Of a stretch of 64,000 nucleotides of DNA, positions 54,601 to 61,983 are shown one piece after another; positions within the stretch are counted from its first letter, which is position 1, and each line of letters opens with the position of its first letter. The notes below the pieces were generated by a model, which had not been told where the DNA came from, searched no databases, and saw nothing but the letters and a program-made list of their open reading frames with translations. The stretch is taken from assembly GCA_910586395.1 (NCBI GenBank), contig CAJUFX010000011.1, positions 1-64,000 on the forward strand, written 5' to 3'. A program made the translations under genes and the position numbers. Origin of the DNA: an uncultured Bacteroidales bacterium (GTDB lineage Bacteria > Bacteroidota > Bacteroidia > Bacteroidales > P3).

Positions 54601-55147
54601 TTTCGGCCATTTCGTCCAAAAAGCCGTCCAACAGCGCCGTCAGCGTCTGCTGTTGCGGCATACCGTAGGCCGAGAGCAGGCTTTCGCGGATTTCCTCCAC
54701 CCAGCGGTCGGTCTCTATGTCGGTTTCGTAAGTGCGCGGCAGGCCGAGTTCGAACGCGAACGGCCGGATGACGCGCTGCACGAAACTGTCGATCGTCTGC
54801 ACGGAAAAGTTGCCGTAATCGTGCAACAGATAACGCAGGACATCGCCCGCACGCTGCAGAAGCACCTCGGCGGACAAACCGGTTTCGGCCTGCAAATCGG
54901 CCGCCGCGTCGGCACCGGAAGCCACCTGCGAAAGCGTTTCCATAATCTTACGCTTCATGTCGGCGGCCGCCGCGTTGGTGAACGTAATGGCCAAGACCGC
55001 GGCCGCCTGCCGCGCCTGCCAATGGCGGTCGCCCGCCACCGACAGACGGATGTAGGCGCGTGTCAGCGTATAGGTCTTGCCCGACCCGGCCGAAGCCGTA
55101 TAAACGCTGATTTTATGGGTATCGATAGTTTGCTTATCGGATTTCAT
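51662..55147 (-). CDS. AddA-like UvrD helicase/exonuclease (RecB family)
   Basis: The ATG at 55147 gives 1161 residues; the longer frame from 55207 begins in a repeat. It has a UvrD-type Walker A (ASAGSGKT, Lys24), the DEFQDTS motif II near residue 400, QSIYRFR and the late helicase motif VTTVHKSKGLEYPVVI. The C-terminal nuclease has IDYKTGE (Asp1102, Lys1104). It would process double-strand breaks with the AddB-like partner encoded upstream. Two Ala/Gly/Val-rich stretches (coded near 53440-53530 and 52240-52460) interrupt the fold; the second has 9-base tandem repeats. Family members lack these inserts. Confidence 0.9.
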   Translation of the reverse strand: MKSDKQTIDTHKISVYTASAGSGKTYTLTRAYIRLSVAGDRHWQARQAAAVLAITFTNAAAADMKRKIMETLSQVASGADAAADLQAETGLSAEVLLQRAGDVLRYLLHDYGNFSVQTIDSFVQRVIRPFAFELGLPRTYETDIETDRWVEEIRESLLSAYGMPQQQTLTALLDGFLDEMAENEDKGRMEITPALNRVLGMAFEEKSEERLRLLSACDEAVLLQDIEGFAKRRRACEKAALAIYTELTDLIRAENLEADDFQGKSRGFWTFFKNPLRDGRAVLRAFLEGAEKATWRKSVEKGFLSDASRTEAAAGIQRHYDRLQALDTARYVYEAALEKHLYALALMKRADDLKGRMQQAEGRVPISEFNRKIHGLLAQTDVPYLYERVGAVYRHILVDEFQDTSTLQWENLLPLIDNNRASGDWNMVVGDPKQSIYRFRSANVEQMLALREDTALAQNEQLVSNWRSEAGIIAFNNLFYRFLLEEFEPEKADAVPAWEAVRQRLQRIYAAHEQYYKTETACLPAENPQAVRVCFYEKTAAASASGAADGLADGVSAASGEAVEAAAPETYEAWNVRLIQAILRHHEPGEVAVLCTRNDRVNLVSSCLVENGVKVDTDSSLLLRTSLTVRLLVAALRYMGAPRSETARRKLQWFMTRQAGEAGDVSGGGSASDDETLTRRLRYLRGLARSGRSLYDKLQHILRTWNLRAEADQYVLSFMDVVQRSGLRAEADFVREWEDGWAEKSMLQTAGGQRDAVRVTTVHKSKGLEYPVVIYAFASDAPRNEGWVWTQLNQAEADETSSGAAGLPVGLLSVKDAMAQTVDEAARAEAETESVKAVIDRINMLYVTTTRPRKKLYVLSKEVARSGAYAENRYWARFTERYPAYLADESEWTEAEPKAKGASAAAPASPAEAGVEAGAAGRAEVALSRVEVADRAEVGTPVGGDVANAGVAGVAGAVAGGQAARRLAAARQTDWMPRFEPAFSYREAAKRPERIWGEFIHRLLSGISDARRFDRAAVAAVVAEQWPAVAPSLADDGCEAPNAVYTPDAAVAQVEAVLAHPLLQACFSPLYCIYNERELCCDGRIYRPDRVAIGPDDLYVIDYKTGEAQPEHVRQVAAYRDLLYRMTAKPVRAYLVYIHLSTVKVEVKEVTASEELSAPAF

Positions 55148-55163
55148 CTCTGTTTCTTTAAGC

Positions 55164-55247
55164 GCCGCGACCCAAAGCCGCGGTTCACAACCGCGACCCA
55201 AGGCCACGACTTTTCATGCAGGCCGCGCCCCAAAGCCGCGGTTCACA
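55164..55247. repeat. 26-base direct repeat between the two nuclease genes
   Basis: GCCGCGACCCAAAGCCGCGG followed by TTCACA at 55164-55189 recurs at 55222-55247 with one mismatch. A third partial copy (CCGCGACCCAA) lies at 55191-55201. Each unit also contains a CCGCG/CGCGG inverted pair. It fills the whole 109-base gap. Confidence 0.7.
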
Positions 55248-55256
55248 CGCCCGTTT

Positions 55257-58157
55257 CTACAAACCGCACATATCGGCATAGGGACAATAACGGCAAGCCG
55301 TCAAATCCTGTGTAAACGGCCGGTCGCCGTCCGTCATTTCCGTCAAAACGCCGTCCAGCCAATCTTCCAGTCCGGCGATTTTCTCCGCCTCGGGCAGTTC
55401 GACCCATTCGCCGTTGAGCGGCACATAACCGCCGTCCAAGCCGGCCAGGGCGTAATTGCAAGCCGCCGGAAACGTTCCCGGCCGGCGGCCTTTCATCACC
55501 CAGTACATATAGGCGTACAACAGCAACTGCAAGGCCTTGCCGTGCGTGGGGTCACTCAAATCGGCCACCTCCCTTATCCGCAAATCCTTGGCCTCCACCA
55601 CACCCGTCTTGTAATCGACCACACGCTCCCCGCCGCGCCAGATATCCACCCGGTCGGCCTTCCCCGCCAACTGACAGCCGCTATCCTTGAAAGGCACCCG
55701 CATATTGGTTTCGCAGGCCGCCACGCCGCCCCATTCGCCATCTTCGAGACGGGTCTCGCGCGCAAACGTCTTGGCGAAATAGTGCAGCCAGCGTTCCATC
55801 TTTTTAAACTCCAAACCGTTTTTACCGGTCTTATATGACAAACCGGCCAATTCGGCCGTCACGGCGCTTTCCAAACGCGCCGGGAAAGTCTTTTCAAATT
55901 CGTCCGCATCACGCGCCGTCAGCCGCCGCCCTATGCGTTCTTTGAAGAAATCTTCCAGCACGCGATGCACGACCGTACCCTTGCGCGCCGCATCCAGGCT
56001 GTCGTCAAACTCGCTGCGGTCGGCCAGTTTCAAAACGTATTTGTAATAAAACTGCAAGCTGCAATTCAGATAGGTATGGATGGCCGAGGGGGAAATACCG
56101 CTTTGCAGATGCCGCTTCACCGCATCCAAAACCGCCGCGTCCTTAAACACTTCGATCAGGCCGGCGCCCGCATCGCGCAGGGTCGGAAACGGATAGGGCG
56201 CCGCATCGGCCGCCATGTCGGGTTGTTCATAAGCCAACTGCCACAGGAAACGGCTCTTTTCCTGTTTCTCGCTCTGCTCGTACAGGCAGACCACGCGCGA
56301 GGGACAGGCCAACAGCCGGTAGAAATAATAGGCCTGCATCGCGTTGCGTTCTTTCAAAGTCGGGATATGGCAATGCCGTTTGAGCGCGTCCATGAGGAAG
56401 GAGGCTTCGTATTGACCCGACGGCAGAATGCCCTCGTTGAGCGAGAGGATGATGACACGGTCGAAATCCAGCATACGGGTTTCCAGCATGCCGCTGATCT
56501 GCACCGGCGCCGCCGGATCGCCCTTATAGTGCAGGCTGAGGCCGGAGAGAGCCGCCATCGCCTGACGTTTCCAGACATAGAACGGCATGTGGATCCGGTC
56601 GCAAAGGCCGCGGATTTCATTTTCCCGCGCTAAGTAATCCAAGGCTAAATGCCGGTATTCCTTTTCGTAATCCGAAGCCGTTTGATCCGACAGGCGTTGC
56701 AACAGGGCCGTAAGTTGGAGGCCGTAAGTGCGGGCGTCGGTATCGGCGTCGAAGCAGAAATCGCCGATTTGCGACCAGACCGGGGCGGCGACGCAGGCAA
56801 AACGCGCCCCTAAGGCCGCCCAGTCCACCTGCGTGAAAACGCCTTGATTCTGTTTGTAAAGCTCGTTCAACTGCTGTTCCACCTCCGCCTCGTCCGGCAA
56901 GCCGGCCGCCTTTTCAGCCGCCTGCGCGGCAGAAGCGTCGCCGCCCACGCCCGCAAACGACAGCCGGGCGGTGGACCGCAGCAGGGCCGCCAGCGTCTCC
57001 ATGCGGATGCCGGCCACGCCGATCTCGGCGGCACGTTCGGCTTCCTCCCGGCCCGCACACAAGGCTTCGACCCAAACATGCGTATGGGTGCCGTCGAGCG
57101 GCACGCCGACCGAAAGGTTATACGAAAGCCCTTCGGCTTCGGGCAAGGCATTGAGCAAGGGTTGGAGCAAAGCCTCCTCGTTGAGCACGACGGCCGTCCG
57201 GCCACGGAAGCCCTCCTGCAAATACCAGCGGGCGATATAATCCGCCGCCATTTCAGCCTGCCCCGTCCATTGCGGCACACCCTGCACGACGATTTTTTGC
57301 CCATGGATGCCGTCGGTCATCTCTTCCGGCACGATATGCCGCCCGATATACGGGTCTTTGGCATACCGCCGCAAAAACAGCCCGGCTTCCTGCAACGGGT
57401 CTTCGACATAATAGCGGTCGGCGTCCCAATAGACTTCGGCGCGGCCGGCCTTGACCAACATACGCATGAGTTCCGCCTCGGCTTCCGTAATGGCGTTGAA
57501 GCCGGCGAACAGCGTGAATACGCCGGGGCCGGGGGTGGACGCGGCGGCCTCAACCCCGGCGCCGGCGGGCGCGGCTTCCAGGTCCCGCCTCAGCTTTTCC
57601 ACCGCCCGCCGCTCGGCCAGGCCCGGATAAGCGACTCCTTCGGCCGACAAAGCGGCCGTAAACCGTTCGTAAATCGGCTGGAGTTGCGTAAAGAACCGCA
57701 GGTAGGCGGCCTGTATGGCCGACTGCTCGTTCAAACTGAAATCCATGCCCGCGATGCGCTTTTCGTCGGCCACATAATGCAAAACCTCCGAAACGGGCGC
57801 CAACTGCGCGTCCAACTGGTGGAAATCGCTCAACAACAAGGCGCCCCACTCCATGAAATCGGCATAGGCGCGCGGCGTTTCGCCCACCGCCTCCATCTGC
57901 CGCCGGTAATGCGCATAGAGTTGCAACGACAGCCAGAGCGGATCGGCCGGCCGGAACCCGGACGTCTCGTAAACGAATTCGTCCATCGTCCGGAAACGCG
58001 GCAGAAAGAACACCTCGCCCGCCCGCGCGGCGGAAAGCCGCATCGACAGCGTGCGCACGACACGCTGCGACGGCAACACGACCGTCACTTCCGCGTGTCC
58101 GGCCGCATGATGCCGTATTTTTTCGGCCAAATCGTCTATGAAGGGTTTATTTCGCAT
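55257..58157 (-). CDS. AddB-like PD-(D/E)XK nuclease family protein
   Basis: The 966-residue protein starts MRNKPFIDDLAEKIRHHAAG and keeps only a degenerate nucleotide-binding loop (LPSQRVVRTL), as in Bacteroidota AddB. The nuclease domain has VVDYKTG. A four-cysteine iron-sulfur set is seen: Cys699 (LNCSLQFYYKYVL) and Cys955, Cys958 and Cys964 at the C-terminus (CRYCPYADMC). It is thus the scaffold/nuclease partner of the AddA-like protein. Its first 11 bases overlap the DUF4294 gene. A short Ala/Gly/Pro-rich insert (APAGAGVEAAASTPGPG) occurs near residue 200. Confidence 0.88.
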   Translation of the reverse strand: MRNKPFIDDLAEKIRHHAAGHAEVTVVLPSQRVVRTLSMRLSAARAGEVFFLPRFRTMDEFVYETSGFRPADPLWLSLQLYAHYRRQMEAVGETPRAYADFMEWGALLLSDFHQLDAQLAPVSEVLHYVADEKRIAGMDFSLNEQSAIQAAYLRFFTQLQPIYERFTAALSAEGVAYPGLAERRAVEKLRRDLEAAPAGAGVEAAASTPGPGVFTLFAGFNAITEAEAELMRMLVKAGRAEVYWDADRYYVEDPLQEAGLFLRRYAKDPYIGRHIVPEEMTDGIHGQKIVVQGVPQWTGQAEMAADYIARWYLQEGFRGRTAVVLNEEALLQPLLNALPEAEGLSYNLSVGVPLDGTHTHVWVEALCAGREEAERAAEIGVAGIRMETLAALLRSTARLSFAGVGGDASAAQAAEKAAGLPDEAEVEQQLNELYKQNQGVFTQVDWAALGARFACVAAPVWSQIGDFCFDADTDARTYGLQLTALLQRLSDQTASDYEKEYRHLALDYLARENEIRGLCDRIHMPFYVWKRQAMAALSGLSLHYKGDPAAPVQISGMLETRMLDFDRVIILSLNEGILPSGQYEASFLMDALKRHCHIPTLKERNAMQAYYFYRLLACPSRVVCLYEQSEKQEKSRFLWQLAYEQPDMAADAAPYPFPTLRDAGAGLIEVFKDAAVLDAVKRHLQSGISPSAIHTYLNCSLQFYYKYVLKLADRSEFDDSLDAARKGTVVHRVLEDFFKERIGRRLTARDADEFEKTFPARLESAVTAELAGLSYKTGKNGLEFKKMERWLHYFAKTFARETRLEDGEWGGVAACETNMRVPFKDSGCQLAGKADRVDIWRGGERVVDYKTGVVEAKDLRIREVADLSDPTHGKALQLLLYAYMYWVMKGRRPGTFPAACNYALAGLDGGYVPLNGEWVELPEAEKIAGLEDWLDGVLTEMTDGDRPFTQDLTACRYCPYADMCGL

Positions 58158-58908
58158 GGTGTCTGTCTTGAGGTTCAGGTAAGCGCGAGGGCTCCGCCCC
58201 GGTCGGTCGGGCCGACCGTTTGGATGCCGCGGCGGCCTTGCCGGTCGCCTTGTCAGCCGGTCGCCGCCGGCGGTCCTTCGCTTTCCGCTTGGGCGCGATG
58301 GCCGGCCGGACCGGCGGCGGGATTTCGTTAATTTTGCCGCTTTCTATCTGCTGTACAATACTTTCTATCATCAAATCCTCGCCTGTCGGGTCATACATTT
58401 GCTTTAAATCATACCCGAAAGTGGAACCGACAATCTGATAGGTAAACGCACTGAATCCGCTTTTGAACGCCTTGAGCAGGGCGTATGAAGAATGACCGGT
58501 TTCGCGGCTGATGAGTTTGAAAAGCACCTTGCCCTGACTGACGGTCAGATTCTTCAAATCCGCCAGGAAATCGCGCCGGATCTCGGCTTCGGCCGCCCGC
58601 AAAAAAGCGCGGCGGTCGCGCGACCGCGGCAATTTGGCCAAGGAATCCTCGTACAGCCGGAAACGTTCGCCGGCCATGCGGGCATAGGGATAGACCTTCT
58701 GCACGCGGTATTTCATCCGATAGTATTCCTGTAAATCGGCCGGCGTCAGGCCGTCCGCATGGATTTCCACTTCCGGTAGAAAACGATAGGCTTCTTCCGA
58801 AACGACCGCCGTATCGGACGGACGGCCCTCCGCCGTGTCGGCTCCGCACGCACGCCCCCGCCCGCACACCAGCACCGCCATGCAGACGCCTATCACATAC
58901 GACTTCAT
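58147..58908 (-). CDS. DUF4294 domain protein
   Basis: With the ATG at 58908 the protein has 253 residues, a signal-like N-terminus (MKSYVIGVCMAVLVCGRGRACG) and a central DUF4294 region (EYYRMKYRVQKVYPYARMAG, FKLISRETGHSSYALLKAFKSGF). The C-terminal 60 residues are Lys/Arg/Ala-rich. Function unknown; the family is largely confined to Bacteroidota and is probably periplasmic or membrane-associated. It lies between the thioesterase and the addB-like gene with overlap or very short spacing, so it is part of that operon. Confidence 0.85.
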   Translation of the reverse strand: MKSYVIGVCMAVLVCGRGRACGADTAEGRPSDTAVVSEEAYRFLPEVEIHADGLTPADLQEYYRMKYRVQKVYPYARMAGERFRLYEDSLAKLPRSRDRRAFLRAAEAEIRRDFLADLKNLTVSQGKVLFKLISRETGHSSYALLKAFKSGFSAFTYQIVGSTFGYDLKQMYDPTGEDLMIESIVQQIESGKINEIPPPVRPAIAPKRKAKDRRRRPADKATGKAAAASKRSARPTGAEPSRLPEPQDRHHAK

Positions 58909-58912
58909 GGGC

Positions 58913-59716
58913 TCAGTCTTTCCGCCACACGGAACGCGCCACGCAATGCAACTGCGCCCCTTCATTCAACACCCAATGACTGAGACGAACAAAACCATCT
59001 GACGGTTCCCCGCCCCATGTCGCCTCCATCTCCTTGCCGCAACGCACCTCCACCGCGGCCGATGGCGGTATCTCCTTTTCATAAAGCACGTCTATCTCGC
59101 GCAACGTATGCGTCTTCATGAACTCGAACGGCAGGCCGTCCATCATCCACTGCACATACGACGCCTGCGTCACATGGCCGTTGAAATCGATGTCGTCGAA
59201 ACGCGCCTTGAACGAGCCGACCGTAAACGGCGGTTCATCCGGCAAAGTGATACGGCCGCGCCTTTCAGCCTTGTCGAACAGGGAGTCGTAGGCCCAGGCC
59301 GGCTGCGTGCAACGCGCCGCCTCTTCCAGCATGAACGGCGTCGGCCGGGACGGACGGCGTTTTTCCACGTCGATAAGCATCCATTCGCTATGGGCATGGG
59401 CCCGGACGACGTCTCCGACCGACATTTCGTAATCCCGGTTCACAAACAGGCCGTCCACGCCCGAACACCAGGTCCGGAGCCAGACTTCCTCTTCTTTTCT
59501 CGGCATATCGGGAATGCGGATATGGATACGGCGGAGCATCCACGTCAGCCCCTGACGGTTCAACATCGGCACATCGACGCCTTCCAGACGCGTATGCTGC
59601 TCGGCCACGTCGTTGAAAAAATCGCACAACGTCCGGATATGCAAGCGTTCCTTGCTGTTCGTACAATGCGTATAGATACGGATCTTTTCGCCGTAAACCA
59701 AAGGAATTTCCGCCAT
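58913..59716 (-). CDS. Acyl-ACP thioesterase
   Basis: The 267-residue double hot-dog protein releases free fatty acids from acyl carrier protein. The N-terminal hot-dog has DFFNDVAEQHT; the second contains FDDIDFNGHVTQASYVQW, with the catalytic Asn179 and His181 of the FatA/FatB-like family. It starts 3 bases after the DUF2147 gene ends, and DUF4294 begins 4 bases after its stop. Chain-length preference cannot be read from sequence. Confidence 0.9.
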   Translation of the reverse strand: MAEIPLVYGEKIRIYTHCTNSKERLHIRTLCDFFNDVAEQHTRLEGVDVPMLNRQGLTWMLRRIHIRIPDMPRKEEEVWLRTWCSGVDGLFVNRDYEMSVGDVVRAHAHSEWMLIDVEKRRPSRPTPFMLEEAARCTQPAWAYDSLFDKAERRGRITLPDEPPFTVGSFKARFDDIDFNGHVTQASYVQWMMDGLPFEFMKTHTLREIDVLYEKEIPPSAAVEVRCGKEMEATWGGEPSDGFVRLSHWVLNEGAQLHCVARSVWRKD

Positions 59717-59719
59717 AGC

Positions 59720-60250
59720 CTACTCCACTTTGGTCCAATACATCGTGCGCCCCAGCATCGAAAAGCCCAGATAGCCGCGCACCTTCAACCTGGTGTCGCC
59801 GACAAACGTCATATAACCCTTATACATCTTGCCGTTCATCGGATTATACACCTTGCCGTGTTCCCACTCCTTCTTCTTGGGATTGTATTCCAGCCCCGTC
59901 ATCATCTTGATTTGGTCGGCCCTTACGGTCCGCAAAGCCGGATCGGGATTGTTGAAATCCAATTTGGGCGACCCGTCCGGCATATTGGGATTCTTCATCC
60001 AGACGACCTGCGCGTAGTAGGTGCCGTCTTCGTCCCGCGCGATTCTGATTTTGCTTTCCTCGCCCGTCTCGTCCTCTACGACGTAATAGACGCCGATAAT
60101 TTTGTCGGCTTCCGCCATTTCGCCCGCAGGTTGCCCGACCGAAACCGTTTCGTCCGTCCAACCCATGACCCGAGCGGCCGAAACACCCCCGTTCCAGCCG
60201 AAAGCACCCCCAAGGCTCAACAACAGAACCGTGACCAAACGTTGCATCAT
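59720..60250 (-). CDS. DUF2147 domain secreted protein
   Basis: The 176-residue protein has a signal peptide (about 1-25) and a DUF2147 beta-barrel: IIGVYYVVEDETGEESKIRI, DPALRTVRADQIKMMTGLEY, NPMNGKMYKGYMTF and the closing LKVRGYLGFSMLGRTMYWTKV. The family is lipocalin-like and periplasmic or outer-membrane associated, with no agreed activity. It is the first gene of the operon reaching to gph. A TA-CGC-TTTG near-match to the -7 box lies about 80 bases upstream. Confidence 0.87.
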   Translation of the reverse strand: MMQRLVTVLLLSLGGAFGWNGGVSAARVMGWTDETVSVGQPAGEMAEADKIIGVYYVVEDETGEESKIRIARDEDGTYYAQVVWMKNPNMPDGSPKLDFNNPDPALRTVRADQIKMMTGLEYNPKKKEWEHGKVYNPMNGKMYKGYMTFVGDTRLKVRGYLGFSMLGRTMYWTKVE

Positions 60251-60432
60251 AAAGAATGTAAAAATAAATGGTTCAACACTATAGCTTAAAAGACCGACAG
60301 CATTTCACCCCCCGGTCTCCAAAGCGTAAATATACATTTTTAACGGATAACGACAAGAAATATTTTACCGAATCGCACGTCTCGGTCAGGAACAACCGCC
60401 TCCCTGCGCGTCATCGTCTTGCGCTCCGAAAC

Positions 60433-60463
60433 TTGGAACTATGCCCCGTCTGTCTTAATTTTG
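60433..60463 (+). promoter_or_regulatory. Probable promoter of the 60510 gene
   Basis: TTGG at 60433-60436 and TAATTTTG at 60456-60463 have a 19-base spacer, fitting the Bacteroidota -33/-7 pattern. The rest of the 259-base gap holds nothing else recognisable. Confidence 0.5.
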
Positions 60464-60509
60464 CAATGCCTTTCGACAGAAAGCCTCAGTTGTCGTTTCC
60501 GGCCTCATC

Positions 60510-60938
60510 ATGGAAAATTTCGGCATTTCGATGTTATGGTTCTGGACCGCCTATATCGGCGCGACCCTGTTCGGCATGTTGCACTGCATCTTCAACATCT
60601 ACGTGCGGCACATGCGGCCGATGGACGAAAACGGCATGGGGGAAGCCTACGAGAAGACCAAACCCTGGCATCCGGTTTACAACCTGTTGCTTTACCCGGC
60701 GGCGGGCTGGCTTTATATGCGGAGTCTGCCCGACCCCACGTTGCAAGCCGCCCTCCATACGGGCTTGCTTTGGGCGGCCATCTGCATCGTGTTCGACCTC
60801 CTCGCCTGGGTCGTCGTCAAACATCCGTGGCGCTTGTCGTACCGCGAATTTTACGTCCGCTACCAACCTTGGATCACGCTGACCTATATCATCATCTTCG
60901 CCGCTCCGGTTGCGGGGTTGGCATTTTTACAGGCATAA
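60510..60938 (+). CDS. Hypothetical four-span membrane protein
   Basis: The 142-residue protein has hydrophobic segments around SMLWFWTAYIGATLFGMLHCIF, VYNLLLYPAAGWLYM, LHTGLLWAAICIVFDLLAWVVV and WITLTYIIIFAAPVAGLAFL. Polar loops are rich in Arg, Pro and Trp. A well-placed promoter and a good hydrophobic pattern support it as real. No domain is recognised. It is followed 13 bases later by a truncated membrane protein gene. Confidence 0.75.
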   Translation: MENFGISMLWFWTAYIGATLFGMLHCIFNIYVRHMRPMDENGMGEAYEKTKPWHPVYNLLLYPAAGWLYMRSLPDPTLQAALHTGLLWAAICIVFDLLAWVVVKHPWRLSYREFYVRYQPWITLTYIIIFAAPVAGLAFLQA

Positions 60939-60951
60939 CCCACCGCATACG

Positions 60952-61323
60952 ATGAACACCATACCGAACCATAGCGCCCAAAACGACACCACGGCGCCAA
61001 ACGACACCGCCCGTACGGTCAAAGAAAAAACCGTCTCGTTTTTATGGCAGCATTTTCTACTCTTGATTTCATTAGACCTGATGACGTTGGGCGTCGCGCT
61101 CTGCGTGCGTTCCCAATTGGGCAGCAGCGTGATTTCCTCGCTGCCGTTCGTCTTCTCTCTGGCGGGACCCGTCAGCCGCATGCCCGAATGGACCATCGGC
61201 CGGGTTTCCGCCGCTATCTGGTCGGTCTGGCCCGTTTCATTTACCGCCGCGACGGGCCCCGTCCATGACAGCCTCTTCGCCGGAGCCGCTGATTTCTTTG
61301 AATTGCCTTTAACTTTTTTTTAA
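60952..61323 (+). pseudogene. Truncated YczE/YitT-like (DUF6198-type) membrane protein
   Basis: From ATG 60952 the frame gives 123 residues. Residues about 28-83 (FLLLISLDLMTLGVALCVRS, QLGSSVISSLPFVFSL, PEWTIG) match the N-terminal first two spans of the YczE-like family, which normally has about 200 residues and five to six spans. After PEWTIG the sequence loses hydrophobicity and ends in an unrelated tail. No other frame restores the missing spans before the next gene. It appears to be a remnant left by deletion. Transcription may still come from the upstream gene. Confidence 0.6.
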
Positions 61324-61411
61324 CACTCCTGCCCCCAAACACAGAACCATGCCCCGGTCGGCTTGTTGAAAACGACCGCGCGACCGCCTTTTTTATTCCG
61401 TTCGGCTTCGT

Positions 61412-61419
61412 TATCTTTG
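61412..61419 (+). promoter_or_regulatory. Bacteroidota -7 promoter box for the DUF3127 gene
   Basis: TATCTTTG matches TAnnTTTG, 80 bases before the ATG at 61499. A T-rich segment around 61388-61394 sits near the -33 distance. Confidence 0.5.
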
Positions 61420-61498
61420 TGCCGTGGAAGTCGTGGGATGGCATAACCTGCCACACGCCCCGCCTTCCTCAAATTTGATTTGCTAATTATTAAGTATC

Positions 61499-61912
61499 AT
61501 GGATTTCAACGCAAAACTCATCAAAATCGAAGAACCCATTACCGGAGAGGGCAAGAACGGCCCTTGGAAAAAACAAAGTTATATTTTTGAAACGGAGAGC
61601 CAGTATCCGCGGCAAATCTGCGTCATGGTCTGGGGCGACCGCGCCATCCAAAATCCGGCCATCATGCAAATCGGCAACCGCCTTAACGTCAGCTTCGAAT
61701 TGGAAAGCCGCGAGTTCAACGGCCGCTGGTACACCGACGTCCGCGCCTGGCGGATTCAGGAAGCCACGATGGGCGCCGCGCCCATGAACGGCATGCCGGC
61801 CGGTGCCCCCATGCCGAACGCCCAAGCCGCTCCCGCCGCCAACATCGCGGCACCGAGTTTCCCGGCTCCGGAAGCCCCGGCCGGCGACAGCAACGACGAC
61901 CTGCCGTTCTAA
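61499..61912 (+). CDS. DUF3127 OB-fold protein with SSB-like acidic tip
   Basis: The 137-residue protein has a single DUF3127 domain (residues 1-90: GPWKKQSYIFETESQYPRQI, NVSFELESREFNGRWYTDVRAW), a small OB-fold-like family of Bacteroidota. A Pro/Ala/Met-rich linker follows and the protein ends SNDDLPF, closely resembling the DDDIPF tip by which SSB recruits repair enzymes. This suggests a single-strand DNA-binding or SSB-accessory role, which is inference. A terminator lies 25 bases downstream. Confidence 0.88.
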   Translation: MDFNAKLIKIEEPITGEGKNGPWKKQSYIFETESQYPRQICVMVWGDRAIQNPAIMQIGNRLNVSFELESREFNGRWYTDVRAWRIQEATMGAAPMNGMPAGAPMPNAQAAPAANIAAPSFPAPEAPAGDSNDDLPF

Positions 61913-61936
61913 ACCGTAGTCCTGTAACCTGAAAAT

Positions 61937-61969
61937 AAAAAGGTCGGAATGCTCATTCCGGCCTTTTTT
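61937..61969. terminator. Terminator after the DUF3127 gene
   Basis: A 14-base A-led arm (61937-61950) pairs with 61955-61968, which ends in a T-run, with one G-U pair. It should separate DUF3127 from hrpB. Confidence 0.85.
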
Positions 61970-61983
61970 ACTAACAGTCCACT

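Noticed and set aside
54026..55315. A 429-codon plus-strand frame opposite the AddA-like gene
   Set aside because: Antisense shadow without motifs; it also crosses the repeat spacer.
60268..60882. A 204-codon plus-strand frame across the 60510 gene
   Set aside because: It is in another frame, is Ser/Arg/Cys-rich, and spans the promoter region, while the 60510 frame has a clear four-span membrane pattern.
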